The notes under the pieces: generated by a model
The model's input: the letters and a program-made list of their open reading frames with translations, nothing else
Databases searched by the model: none
What the model was told of the DNA's origin: nothing
Program-made: the position numbers and the translations under genes
Source: Myxococcus eversor
Lineage (GTDB): Bacteria; Myxococcota; Myxococcia; Myxococcales; Myxococcaceae
Length of the DNA: 64,000 bases
Reading direction: 5' to 3'
NCBI RefSeq assembly: GCF_010894455.1
Contig: NZ_JAAIXY010000003.1
Location: 1-64,000 of the forward strand
Part shown: piece after piece, positions 43,620 through 54,476 of the stretch
Layout: each line of letters starts with the position of its first letter
How positions within the stretch are numbered: the first letter of the stretch is position 1

Positions 43620-44543
43620 GTGGTTTATGCTGCGCGCCGCGTGGACGCTCCCCTGCCCTCCCGACGACGCTACCTGGTGGCCGCCGTGCTCTTCGCCAGC
43701 GTGAGCATGCTGGCGGCACTGGCGACGCTGTACGTGCAGGGCCTGCTCCCCGCCTCCGTGCCTTCCGCCGATGAGCCCTTCCACTACCAGGGCTTCGAGA
43801 AGGTGCTCCGGCATGTCCGGCCGGACGGCGACGTGGACTTCTCCTCCATGGGGCTGGAGCGCTCGGAGCTGGACCGCTTCGTCGCGTCGCTCGCCGCCTT
43901 CTCTCCGCACAACCGGCCGGATGTCTTTCCCACGTCGGAGGACGCGCTCGCGTTCTGGCTCAACACCTACCACGCGCTCGTGCTCCAGCAGGTGGTGGAT
44001 GGGTATCCTTATCTGGAGAGCGTCGAGCAGCCGTGGCCGGGACGCTTCTTCTGGGCCCGCTCATGGCCGGTGGGCGGCCGGCGGATGACGCTGTGGTCGC
44101 TGCGCCATCGCATCCTGTCCGGGGAGTTCGCCGACCCGCGCGTCCACCTCGCGCTCTTCCACGCCACCCGGGGCGGCCCGCGCATGGACAGCTCCCACTT
44201 CCAGCCCGAGTATCTCGACGCGCAGCTCAACGAGGCCAGCCGCCGCTTCGTGGGTGACAAGCGTCACGTGCGTCTGGACCGGGACACCGTGCACCTGGCG
44301 CGGCTGTTCGACACCTACCGCGAGGACTTCCTCGCCGCCCTGCCCGAGGGCCGCCGGGGCAACGTGCTCCAGTTCGTCTGGGCCTTCCTGCCCGACACCT
44401 GCGAGGAACGCCCCGGCTGCGACACCCGCGCCGACCTGGACCACGCCTGCGGCCCCAAGCTGGACCGCTGCCACATCGTCTTCGAGCCGGAAGACACCGC
44501 GCTCCCGGACGCCGCCGCGCGGCCCTCTCGCACGGCGCGCTGA
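43620..44543 (+). CDS. DUF547 domain protein, membrane-anchored
   Basis: The ~307-residue product has one N-terminal membrane segment or signal anchor (LVAAVLFASVSMLAALATLYV). A DUF547 domain follows, with the characteristic ALAFWLNTYHALVLQQVVDGYP and HLALFHATRGGPRMDSSHFQPEYLDAQLNEASRRFV. Four cysteines lie near the C-terminus. DUF547 proteins are papain-like-fold relatives of unclear activity; the cysteine expected in active members is not obvious here. The start is uncertain: GTG at 43620 has GGAG five bases upstream, and a GTG at 43641 is also possible. The stop lies 6 bp from the stop of the convergent P-type ATPase gene. Confidence 0.8.
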   Translation: MVYAARRVDAPLPSRRRYLVAAVLFASVSMLAALATLYVQGLLPASVPSADEPFHYQGFEKVLRHVRPDGDVDFSSMGLERSELDRFVASLAAFSPHNRPDVFPTSEDALAFWLNTYHALVLQQVVDGYPYLESVEQPWPGRFFWARSWPVGGRRMTLWSLRHRILSGEFADPRVHLALFHATRGGPRMDSSHFQPEYLDAQLNEASRRFVGDKRHVRLDRDTVHLARLFDTYREDFLAALPEGRRGNVLQFVWAFLPDTCEERPGCDTRADLDHACGPKLDRCHIVFEPEDTALPDAAARPSRTAR

Positions 44544-44549
44544 AGTCCT

Positions 44550-47399
<2,850 letters not shown>

Positions 47400-47606
47400 G
47401 GGACTCCCCCTGACAGACCTCGGCGGTGACGGGAGGCTTCACCTCCACCTCACCCGGGAAAGCTATGTCCGCCCCCTCAACGCGCGCCGCGCCCGCTCTC
47501 GGGGGGAGCAGGCATCGGCACGCACCCGTGACAAAGGCGTTGCCCTTCGCGCACTTTCCAAGTAATCAAGAATTAACGACTTTAACCACCTATCGACTTT
47601 CTCCTG

Positions 47607-48773
47607 ATGACCTTCAGAAAGCCTGGTTGGGCCCTGGTGGGCGCGGTGCTGGTGGCCTCGGCCATCGCGCTGCTGCTCTTCCGCGGGACACCTCCTTCCT
47701 CCCCGGACAGCACCGACTCCGTGAGTGCCGCGAGGCAACCCACCTCGAGCGGTGTCCTCGTCGGCGCGCCTTCGGGCGCGTCGCCTCCCACTGAACCGAC
47801 CCCCGCGATTGAGCAGCTCCCGATACCGGGGTGCTGGGATGGGCTGCGCCAGCTCGACAAGACGGCCACGCTGGACTCGCTGCGCGAGGCGCTGGCCGTG
47901 GCGGTGGGCAATCGGGACAACCTGCTGGCGGCGTATCTCCAGGAGCGCCTGACGGAGCTGGTGGGCCAGGACGCGGGCCGCGCGCTCCAAGTCATCGAGT
48001 GGGCGAAGCAAGCCAGTCCTCCGCAGCTGGGGCTCTACATGGATGCCCTCAAGGCCGCGCCGGCCGTGCATGACGCCAAGGTGTCGGAGGCGCTGCTGAA
48101 GCTGGGCGAGGACAAGAGCATGCCGCTGCAGAACCGCTCGGCGGCGCTGGACGCACTGGAGACGCAGCGTCGGCTGTCCCCCGGCGACCTCGCGCGACTG
48201 AAGGCCGTGGCGCTGGACGAGACGGTGGACTCCACGGCGTGGGTGGCCACGCGCACCCTGGGCCGGGTGATGAAGGAGGACTTCGAGCGCACCGGCACCC
48301 ATGCCCCGTACTGGAAGGAGCTGCTCTCCATCGCCGGACAGTCGGATGACATGGCGGTGCGGCTGCTCGCGCTGGAGATGCCGTCGTATTCCAATCCGCT
48401 CATCGGCTCGGAGTCGTTCGATGAGTTGAAGCGCATCCTCACCACGGACCGCGAGCGCGACGTGCGGGAGATGGCCGCCTTCCGACTCGGCGTCACCCGC
48501 GAGCCGGAGGAGGCCCTGAAAATCTACGAGGCGGCCTTCGATAAGGAGCACGACGTCTGCGTGCGCTGGGCCATCTTCCGCTTCGCCGTGCGCGCCGCCG
48601 GTGAGCAGGCGCTGCCGCTGCTGGCGAGGTTCGCCGCGAAGGACCCGCGCTTCCAGCGCGACTACGCGGAGTTCGAGCAGCTCTACGCCTCGGGCACGGT
48701 GGACTTCGCCCGCATCTGGCTGGGCAAGGGCGAGCACCACGCGTGCCTCGTCGAGGAAGGAGCGCCGCACTGA
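47607..48773 (+). CDS. Hypothetical protein with N-terminal anchor and helical repeats
   Basis: The 388-residue product starts at an ATG in a relatively AT-rich leader without a strong ribosome binding site. One hydrophobic segment (ALVGAVLVASAIALLLF) is followed by a Ser/Pro linker. The remaining ~300 residues are alpha-helical and look like irregular HEAT/ARM-type repeats (AALDALETQRRLSPGDLARLKAV, VATRTLGRVMKEDF, REMAAFRLGV). The next gene, which encodes a clearer HEAT-repeat protein, begins on the last base of its stop codon. The two may form a pair of periplasmic scaffolds. Role unknown. Confidence 0.75.
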   Translation: MTFRKPGWALVGAVLVASAIALLLFRGTPPSSPDSTDSVSAARQPTSSGVLVGAPSGASPPTEPTPAIEQLPIPGCWDGLRQLDKTATLDSLREALAVAVGNRDNLLAAYLQERLTELVGQDAGRALQVIEWAKQASPPQLGLYMDALKAAPAVHDAKVSEALLKLGEDKSMPLQNRSAALDALETQRRLSPGDLARLKAVALDETVDSTAWVATRTLGRVMKEDFERTGTHAPYWKELLSIAGQSDDMAVRLLALEMPSYSNPLIGSESFDELKRILTTDRERDVREMAAFRLGVTREPEEALKIYEAAFDKEHDVCVRWAIFRFAVRAAGEQALPLLARFAAKDPRFQRDYAEFEQLYASGTVDFARIWLGKGEHHACLVEEGAPH

Positions 48774-49759
48774 TGGACGCCCTCGTGAGGAGGCACCTGG
48801 CGCGCGCGCTGCTGGTGTCGGCCCTGATGTCCGGCGCGCTGTCCGCGAGCGCGGCCCCGCCCCTGCTGACGCCGTCCACGTGCACGGTGGAGACGATGCT
48901 GGTGGACGTGCGCGCGGCGCTGAAGGACGGCTCGCCCGCGCTGCGGCGCTACGTGAAGGTGCGGCTGCGCGAGGCGGCGCTGGCCCTGCCCGTCGCGGAG
49001 CTGCAGGCCGCGCTGGAACGGGAGCGCGAGCCGGAGGTCCTGGAGGCCCTGGGCGCGGCGCTGGCCACCAAGGCGAGCCACGCCGAGTCACCCACGCTGG
49101 TGCAGCCCCTGCTCGCGCGAGCCGCTGGAGACGCGGACCCGGCCGCGCGCGCGGCGGCGGTGCGCGCCTTGAGGGCCACGCCCTCCGTGGAGTTCATGGC
49201 GAAGAACGGCGGCGTGGTGACGTACGAGCAGCTCGCGCGGGACGCGTCCCCCGAGGTGCGCCGGGCCGTGGCCGACAACCTGATTGAAGAGAGCGCGCAG
49301 GTGTACTCGGGCCATGACCGCGCGGTGTCGGAGACGGCCGTGTCGGTGGCCACCTCGACGGAGGACCCGGCGGTGGCGGCGAAGCTCCTGGGCGAGATTT
49401 CCATGGAGGCCGTGGGCCACGAGGCGGTGGAGCGCGTCACCGGGCATCTGAAATCAGAGGACCCGAGCCTGCGCGCGGCGGCGGCCACGGCGCTGGGCGG
49501 CGTGCCGGGAGCCGAATCGGCGGGGGCGCGGCGCTCGCTGGAGGAGGCCTTCCGACGTGACGCGAATCCGGCGGTGCGCAAGGCGGCGCTGGAGGGAATC
49601 GCCCGGCTGGGTCAGGCCTCCGCGCGGCCGCTCTTGGAGTCGCTGCGCGGCGTGGACGCGAGCATGGACTTGGAAATCGACGCGTGGCTGTCCGCGCTGA
49701 AGCTCAACCTCCAGGAGTGGCACCTGCTGCTGCGCGAGAAGCAGCGGCTGCGGAGGTGA
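48773..49759 (+). CDS. Secreted HEAT-repeat protein
   Basis: The 328-residue protein has a signal peptide (cleavage after SASAAP near 27). The rest is made of HEAT-like helical pairs, for example ADPAARAAAVRALRATPS, ASPEVRRAVADNL, DPSLRAAAATALGG and NPAVRKAALEGIARLG. The repeats occupy about 50-300. Its ATG shares one base with the TGA of the upstream gene (TGATG), so the two are translationally coupled. HEAT proteins act as binding surfaces; no enzyme motif is present. Confidence 0.85.
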   Translation: MDALVRRHLARALLVSALMSGALSASAAPPLLTPSTCTVETMLVDVRAALKDGSPALRRYVKVRLREAALALPVAELQAALEREREPEVLEALGAALATKASHAESPTLVQPLLARAAGDADPAARAAAVRALRATPSVEFMAKNGGVVTYEQLARDASPEVRRAVADNLIEESAQVYSGHDRAVSETAVSVATSTEDPAVAAKLLGEISMEAVGHEAVERVTGHLKSEDPSLRAAAATALGGVPGAESAGARRSLEEAFRRDANPAVRKAALEGIARLGQASARPLLESLRGVDASMDLEIDAWLSALKLNLQEWHLLLREKQRLRR

Positions 49760-49809
49760 CCCCTGCATCACCGCAGTGCCGCAGCGACACAACCCAGAGG
49801 AGGTTTTTC

Positions 49810-50358
49810 ATGAAGGCAATGAAGTGGATGTTGGCCACGGTGGCCCTCACCGTGGCGGGATGGACCACCAGCGCGCTGTCCGCGACGGCGGTGGGCGCCA
49901 TCTGTGACACGGCCGCTCGCGTGGGCTCCACGACGTACTACTCGTGCTCGGGCAGCAGCCACAACGCGCTCGACATGAGCAACGGCACGTGCGGCGAGTG
50001 GAACCACCGGGGGATGATCAACGTCAGCCGGTACTACGCCTACTACGGCGGCTGTGCGAACAACTGCAGCGGAGGCACCACGTGTAACGGCGGCGCGGGC
50101 AACTACTACGTCGTCACCGGCGCCACCGGCTGGGACTTCCGTCAGCTCCACCTGAACTCCAACGTGTCCTCCGGCTCCAAGACGTGTGACCGCTGCGCGC
50201 TCGGCCTCGTGGGCTCCACGGGCAACAGCACCGGCGCGCACGTGCACGCGGACAACCGTCAGTACGGCACCCGCATGACCGCCTGGTACACCAGCGTCGG
50301 CACCACGTGCGGCACCAATGCGTACTGCAGCAATCGCGTGGGTACCCCCACGCTGTAG
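49810..50358 (+). CDS. Small secreted M23-type peptidase (LytM-like)
   Basis: The 182-residue protein has a strong ribosome binding site (GAGGAGG) and a signal peptide (cleavage near ALSA, about residue 25). The mature part carries the M23 metal ligands H51-X3-D55, H114 in the FRQLHLNS strand, and H144-V-H146 after GSTGNSTGA, matching the LytM pattern. Eight or more cysteines suggest a disulfide-stabilised enzyme. M23 enzymes cut glycine-containing peptide bridges in peptidoglycan. For a predatory myxobacterium this suggests a secreted cell-wall lytic factor. At ~155 mature residues it is close to the minimal catalytic domain. It lies just left of the toxin island. Confidence 0.8.
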   Translation: MKAMKWMLATVALTVAGWTTSALSATAVGAICDTAARVGSTTYYSCSGSSHNALDMSNGTCGEWNHRGMINVSRYYAYYGGCANNCSGGTTCNGGAGNYYVVTGATGWDFRQLHLNSNVSSGSKTCDRCALGLVGSTGNSTGAHVHADNRQYGTRMTAWYTSVGTTCGTNAYCSNRVGTPTL

Positions 50359-50815
50359 TCGCGGTCGCCACACCCCGCGCCCCGCTCCGGTTACCCTATG
50401 GCCGGAACGGGGCGTCCCTCTTTTCAGGCGTCGGTGTGTCGAGCCGCGTCGGCCGCGGCCTCGCGCAAAAGCTCCCCCGTCGCCGCGTCCGCCGGGAAGA
50501 ACGACTCAATCGCCAGCTCCGCCAGGGTGATGTCCACCGGCGTGCCGAACACCGTCGGCGTGCCGATGAAGGACAGGACACCTCTCGGTGTCTGGATTCG
50601 CAGCGGCAACCACGCCCGCGCAGTCGGGTTCCGCCTGCGATTCAATGACCCCGGTCCGTCACGGCGCTCGAATCGCACAAGGGCGACCTGACCCGGTCAG
50701 GCGGTCAGCGGCTCTCTCCATTTCGTGCATCCGTCCGCCGCCCGACGTCGTGTCGGACCGGCCAGGGAACCTCTGTCTTTCCCGTCCCCTGCTGGGGCAG
50801 GCACAAGGGGCATCG
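50359..50815. other. Intergenic region holding the left repeat of the toxin island
   Basis: The first 70 bp after the peptidase gene show nothing notable. About 50430-50634 is the regulator-derived repeat, listed separately. From 50635 to 50815 the sequence has no recognised gene, although an in-frame extension of the downstream gene runs through it. It probably contains the promoter of the three-gene module. GGGG lies seven bases before the ATG at 50816. Confidence 0.6.
50430..50634 (-). pseudogene. Fragment of XRE/MmyB-like regulator 3' end (left direct repeat)
   Basis: Read on the minus strand, this encodes RIQTPRGVLSFIGTPTVFG and ITLAELAIESFFPADAATG, nearly identical to the C-terminal ~60 residues of the intact regulator at 55844-56650. 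The nucleotide match to 55850-56052 runs with a constant offset of 5420 bases for most of its length, about 90 percent identical by eye. A 2-base deletion near 50608 breaks the frame, and the similarity ends abruptly near 50634. It has no start, DNA-binding domain or promoter. It is therefore a remnant and, with the intact gene, forms direct repeats around the three-gene module. Confidence 0.85.
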
Positions 50816-52264
50816 ATGTTCATGCGTCGAAGCTGGGCCGTGGTGTTGCTGCTGCTCCTACCCAGAGTGGCGTGGGCGGAGGAAATCGGCGCGCCCCAGG
50901 CCGTGCCGGAAGGAGACGCCCCCTCCATCGAGCGGGCTGAGGAAGCACCGCTCGAACCGGCCTCCGAGGATGGTGAGATTGCCCCCAAGGAGGACCCTTC
51001 AGCAGCAGATATCACCGAGGTGGGCTCGCGGTGGACGCGGTTGCTGCGCATGGAAGCGACGTCGCTGACGCTCCTGCCACGACGCGGCGCGCGGGAGGAC
51101 GAGGGCTTCGTGCAACTGGAGCCCACCGTGCGAATGGCGAAGCGCGGGACGTTCCGCCTCAACCTGGGGGCACCGGTGCGGCTGCGGCTGTGGGGCGGCG
51201 GAGAAGACGCCGGCCCGGTGAGGAAGGAAGACTGGGACACGCTGTCTGACTGGGGGCAGGTGGTGCGCCTCCTCACCGTGGGCGGCGACGCGCCGAACTT
51301 CTTGTGGGTGGGCGCCCTGGAGTCCTACACGTTGCTGTCCGGACACCTGGTGCGCCGGTACAACAACCGTGGCAACCCGGACTACCACCCCGCCGGTGCG
51401 GTGGCGACGGGCAGGTTGGGACCGGTGTACGCGGAAGCCTTCGCCTCGGATGTGCGGGGCGCGCGGCTGGCGGGCGCGGAGGTGTCCCTGGATGTGCAAC
51501 ACGTCCTCTTCGGTCGGCCTCGTCAGTCCTCGCGTTACACGCTGGCGCTGTCGGCGGTGCACGACTGGGGGCGGGCAGGTGGCGCCTCGGAACCCCTGAC
51601 GCTGGCGCACCTGGACGGCACCGCCATCCTCGTGAGGAGCAGGCGGGAGGACCGCGACTTCGAGTTGCATGGGGTGGGCGGTTGGGGTGGGCGTCCAGGT
51701 GAGGGGGGTGCGTGGGGGGCGGTGGCTGGCGTGGGCGTTGAGTCCGTGTCGTCGACGATGGACCTGCGAGCTCGCCTGGAGGGGCGCATGCAGCGCGGAG
51801 GCTTTCGCCAGGGCACCTTTGGACCGGACTACGAGCTCGCACGCTTTCAGGTGGCGGGCCCGGTCTCCGTGCCGCTGGCGGACGTGCCCTTCCCGAAAGG
51901 GTACTCGGCCTATGGCGAGGTGATTCTGAGTTGGGACGCGGAGCGCCTGCGCACCCTGGGCAATCGCCACCTGCGCCTGACGATGGGCGCGGAGGTCTTC
52001 AACTGGGGCCGCGTGGACGTGGACGGCCGGCTGGAGGTGCAGGTCTTCCACCGAGACGTCACGGTGGCAGTCGCTGGGCTGGCGGTGGGCATCGGCGAGC
52101 CGAGGGGGCGCTACCTCGTTTCGGGAGAGGCACGTTGGCGCTTCCTCGGAGGGAAGCTGTACGCGGTCGGGCAAGGCGGCACGTTGCTGCTCCCGACGGC
52201 GGAGGGGACGCTTCGGCCTGGCGCCTTCGTCGCCGTGGGCCTGGGGATGGACAATGTGCGCTGA
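50816..52264 (+). CDS. Predicted outer-membrane/periplasmic accessory protein of the toxin module
   Basis: The 482-residue protein has a signal peptide (cleavage after AWA, near residue 19) and then an acidic low-complexity stretch (about 20-65). About 400 residues of alternating aromatic and charged strands follow (RLGPVYAEAFASDVRGARLAGAEVSL, LRLTMGAEVFNWGRVDV). They resemble an outer-membrane beta-barrel or large beta domain. It has no recognised family. Its stop overlaps the lipoprotein toxin-candidate start by 11 bp, so it belongs to the same transcript. Its position before a toxin and its immunity gene matches SitB in sitBAI cassettes. That equivalence is by gene order only. Confidence 0.65.
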   Translation: MFMRRSWAVVLLLLLPRVAWAEEIGAPQAVPEGDAPSIERAEEAPLEPASEDGEIAPKEDPSAADITEVGSRWTRLLRMEATSLTLLPRRGAREDEGFVQLEPTVRMAKRGTFRLNLGAPVRLRLWGGGEDAGPVRKEDWDTLSDWGQVVRLLTVGGDAPNFLWVGALESYTLLSGHLVRRYNNRGNPDYHPAGAVATGRLGPVYAEAFASDVRGARLAGAEVSLDVQHVLFGRPRQSSRYTLALSAVHDWGRAGGASEPLTLAHLDGTAILVRSRREDRDFELHGVGGWGGRPGEGGAWGAVAGVGVESVSSTMDLRARLEGRMQRGGFRQGTFGPDYELARFQVAGPVSVPLADVPFPKGYSAYGEVILSWDAERLRTLGNRHLRLTMGAEVFNWGRVDVDGRLEVQVFHRDVTVAVAGLAVGIGEPRGRYLVSGEARWRFLGGKLYAVGQGGTLLLPTAEGTLRPGAFVAVGLGMDNVR

Positions 52265-54476
52265 GCGTCTGGTGCGTGCGCGCCTGAGCCTGCTGCTGGC
52301 GGTGGTGGTCAGCGCGGGCTGTGCCTCATCTCCCACTCGTCCTGGCCATGGGGGCACGTTGGCCTTCAGGCCCTTCGCTGCTTCCGCCCAGGGGGTGAGG
52401 AGCGCGGTGGGCGGTGTGGCGGGAGAGACAGGCTCCGCTTCCGAGGCAGAGGGAGATGAGGAGCCGCTGCTCCGTCGACGAGAGCCCGTCGCCGATGACG
52501 GCGAGCATGGGGAAGGGCAGAGCCCGAGAGTGTCAGGGGGGCGTGGGCATGTCGCTTGTGGAGGCAAGGCCTTGCCCTCGGGCTGGCCCCACCTGGACTC
52601 CAGCCGTGAGGTGCTGGCGCCATTCCTGGCGTGTGCCTCGCCCGCGGAGTTCGTGGCCATGCAACACGGCGTGGACATGGCCGCACTGGTGGAGTCCCTC
52701 ACGGACTGGGACTCCGTCCGCCTGGGCGCCCTCGGTCCGCTGGATGCACGAGCCTCGGAAGTCCTCGGGCGCAAGCGCGCGGCCTTCCTTGTCACGGCCA
52801 CTGAGAAGTACGGCGTGCCGCACGCCGAGGTGCTCGCGCTCTTCGTCCTTCACTCCGCCTTCGACGATGAACTGCGTGAGTTGGTGCAACTACTGGCGCG
52901 CGACAAGCAGGTGGCGGAGACGCTGGGCGCCATGGCCGCCGTTCGCGAGGAGCTGAAGCGGCGGGGCCTGGTGCTGGAAGGTTTCCCGGAGCGGGGAGAG
53001 CAGGGCCGCGACGTGCTGCGCGGGCTGGGACGCGCGGGCCGGGACATGCTCTCCAGCACCTTGGTGAGCGGTGAGGCCCGGTACACGGAGCTCATGGCGC
53101 TGCGTGGGCAACTGCCACCGCCCTACCAGGCCGCCCTCGACGAAGTGCACAAGGCGTTGATGGAGCGGCACTACTCGCCGGGAAGCGTCTCGGCGGGGGT
53201 CTTCGACCACCTCACCTTCGGCGTGCCGGTGGGCTTCTACCACCTGGTGGTGGGGACGGGGCACGGGGCGTCCTCGCTGGCGCAGGGCAGGTACGAACAG
53301 GCCACGCGCGAACTGGCGCCGGCCGCGCTGGCAGTGGCGGTGTACGCCGGGGGCAAGGGCGCACGGGCCCTGGTAGAGGCGCGCGGAGGGCCACGGCGGC
53401 TCCAGATGCCGGCGCTCGACGTGGGCGGGATGAAGGCGCTGATGGCGCGCCTGGAAGAGCAACTGGGCATCAACGCCGCGCGCGAGCTGCTGCGCTACCT
53501 CCAGGCGAGCCGCGAGGGCGCGCTGGTGGCCGCCGAGTGGGGCGAGGCGGGGCTGCTGGCGTTGTACGAGGCGCGCGGAAACCCCGCGAAGGCGCAGGCG
53601 ATGCTGGCGGAGGCCAGCCGCGAGTCCCCCAGCGCGGCATCGACGAGAGGTGTTGCCAGTCGCGAGTCCGCCCGTCCCGCGGCCACGAAGGGCGCGGCGG
53701 AGAAGCGGGCTGGCGGCTCGGACCTCTTCGCGCGCAACGCAGAGGTGTCCGCCACGGAGGCAGCGAAGGCCAAGCTGTTCCAGGCGGAGCTGGAGTCCTC
53801 GGGTCCACGGCTCCCGAAGGATGTGAAGCTGCTGAAGAAGCTGGCGTCCCAGCTGAATGAACCGCCGCCAGGAGTCGAGACGGGAGCCGCGCTCTGGCGG
53901 GAGTACGTGGCCTACCGCAAGAGACGGCTGAAGGAGATTCGAGATGGTGAAGCCGTCAAGGGCCCCCTCAAGTGGGAGGGCTACGAAGGGATGCGCGCCT
54001 ACTATGCTCGGGGCATGGCCTTCGAGAATGCCATGGTCGCCATCCTGGAGGCGGACGCCGCGTTGCCCCGCGCACAGCGGCGCTGGCTTGGGGACTTCGA
54101 ACAGCCTCGCATCGAGACGCACGTGGGCGTGTCGAAGGTGGACTTTCGCTACGTCGACGTCCTCGTCATCGAGGAGCGCCCCTCACCGGGTCAGCCACCT
54201 CGGGTGGAGACGTTCAGCTTCAAGAGTCGTAACCTCGCCGCTCTGGACCGCAATGCGCTGGCGGTGCAGTTGAATACGGACGCCAGTAACGCAATGGCGT
54301 TCTACGGAGGAACGTTGAAGATTCTTCGGGCTGGCATGAGACAGCAGGCGGATGTTCGAAGGGTACGCCTCGTCTATGAGGGTAAGGATCTTCTGCCTGA
54401 AGGACGATTCGCGTTGGACAACGCGGCAGATGCGGCGCAGCGCAATATCAAGGGCGTGGAGGTGCTGTTTCAATGA
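52254..54476 (+). CDS. Large lipoprotein with C-terminal nuclease-like tip (polymorphic toxin candidate)
   Basis: The 740-residue protein has a lipoprotein signal with lipobox S-A-G-C23. A Gly/Ser/Glu-rich low-complexity stretch (25-90) is followed by a helical domain (~95-300), a short hydrophobic zone (FGVPVGFYHLVVGTG) and more helices, then a Ser/Arg/Ala linker (~455-500). The C-terminal ~150 residues differ in character and base composition. They contain KVDFRYVDVLVIEE and ETFSFKSRNL, reminiscent of a PD-(D/E)XK-type core (acidic strand followed by a lysine-bearing strand), although the ExK spacing is not canonical. Lipid anchor, conserved carrier and variable tip match SitA-type toxins transferred between myxobacterial cells. 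The toxic activity is inferred. Confidence 0.65.
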   Translation: MCAERLVRARLSLLLAVVVSAGCASSPTRPGHGGTLAFRPFAASAQGVRSAVGGVAGETGSASEAEGDEEPLLRRREPVADDGEHGEGQSPRVSGGRGHVACGGKALPSGWPHLDSSREVLAPFLACASPAEFVAMQHGVDMAALVESLTDWDSVRLGALGPLDARASEVLGRKRAAFLVTATEKYGVPHAEVLALFVLHSAFDDELRELVQLLARDKQVAETLGAMAAVREELKRRGLVLEGFPERGEQGRDVLRGLGRAGRDMLSSTLVSGEARYTELMALRGQLPPPYQAALDEVHKALMERHYSPGSVSAGVFDHLTFGVPVGFYHLVVGTGHGASSLAQGRYEQATRELAPAALAVAVYAGGKGARALVEARGGPRRLQMPALDVGGMKALMARLEEQLGINAARELLRYLQASREGALVAAEWGEAGLLALYEARGNPAKAQAMLAEASRESPSAASTRGVASRESARPAATKGAAEKRAGGSDLFARNAEVSATEAAKAKLFQAELESSGPRLPKDVKLLKKLASQLNEPPPGVETGAALWREYVAYRKRRLKEIRDGEAVKGPLKWEGYEGMRAYYARGMAFENAMVAILEADAALPRAQRRWLGDFEQPRIETHVGVSKVDFRYVDVLVIEERPSPGQPPRVETFSFKSRNLAALDRNALAVQLNTDASNAMAFYGGTLKILRAGMRQQADVRRVRLVYEGKDLLPEGRFALDNAADAAQRNIKGVEVLFQ

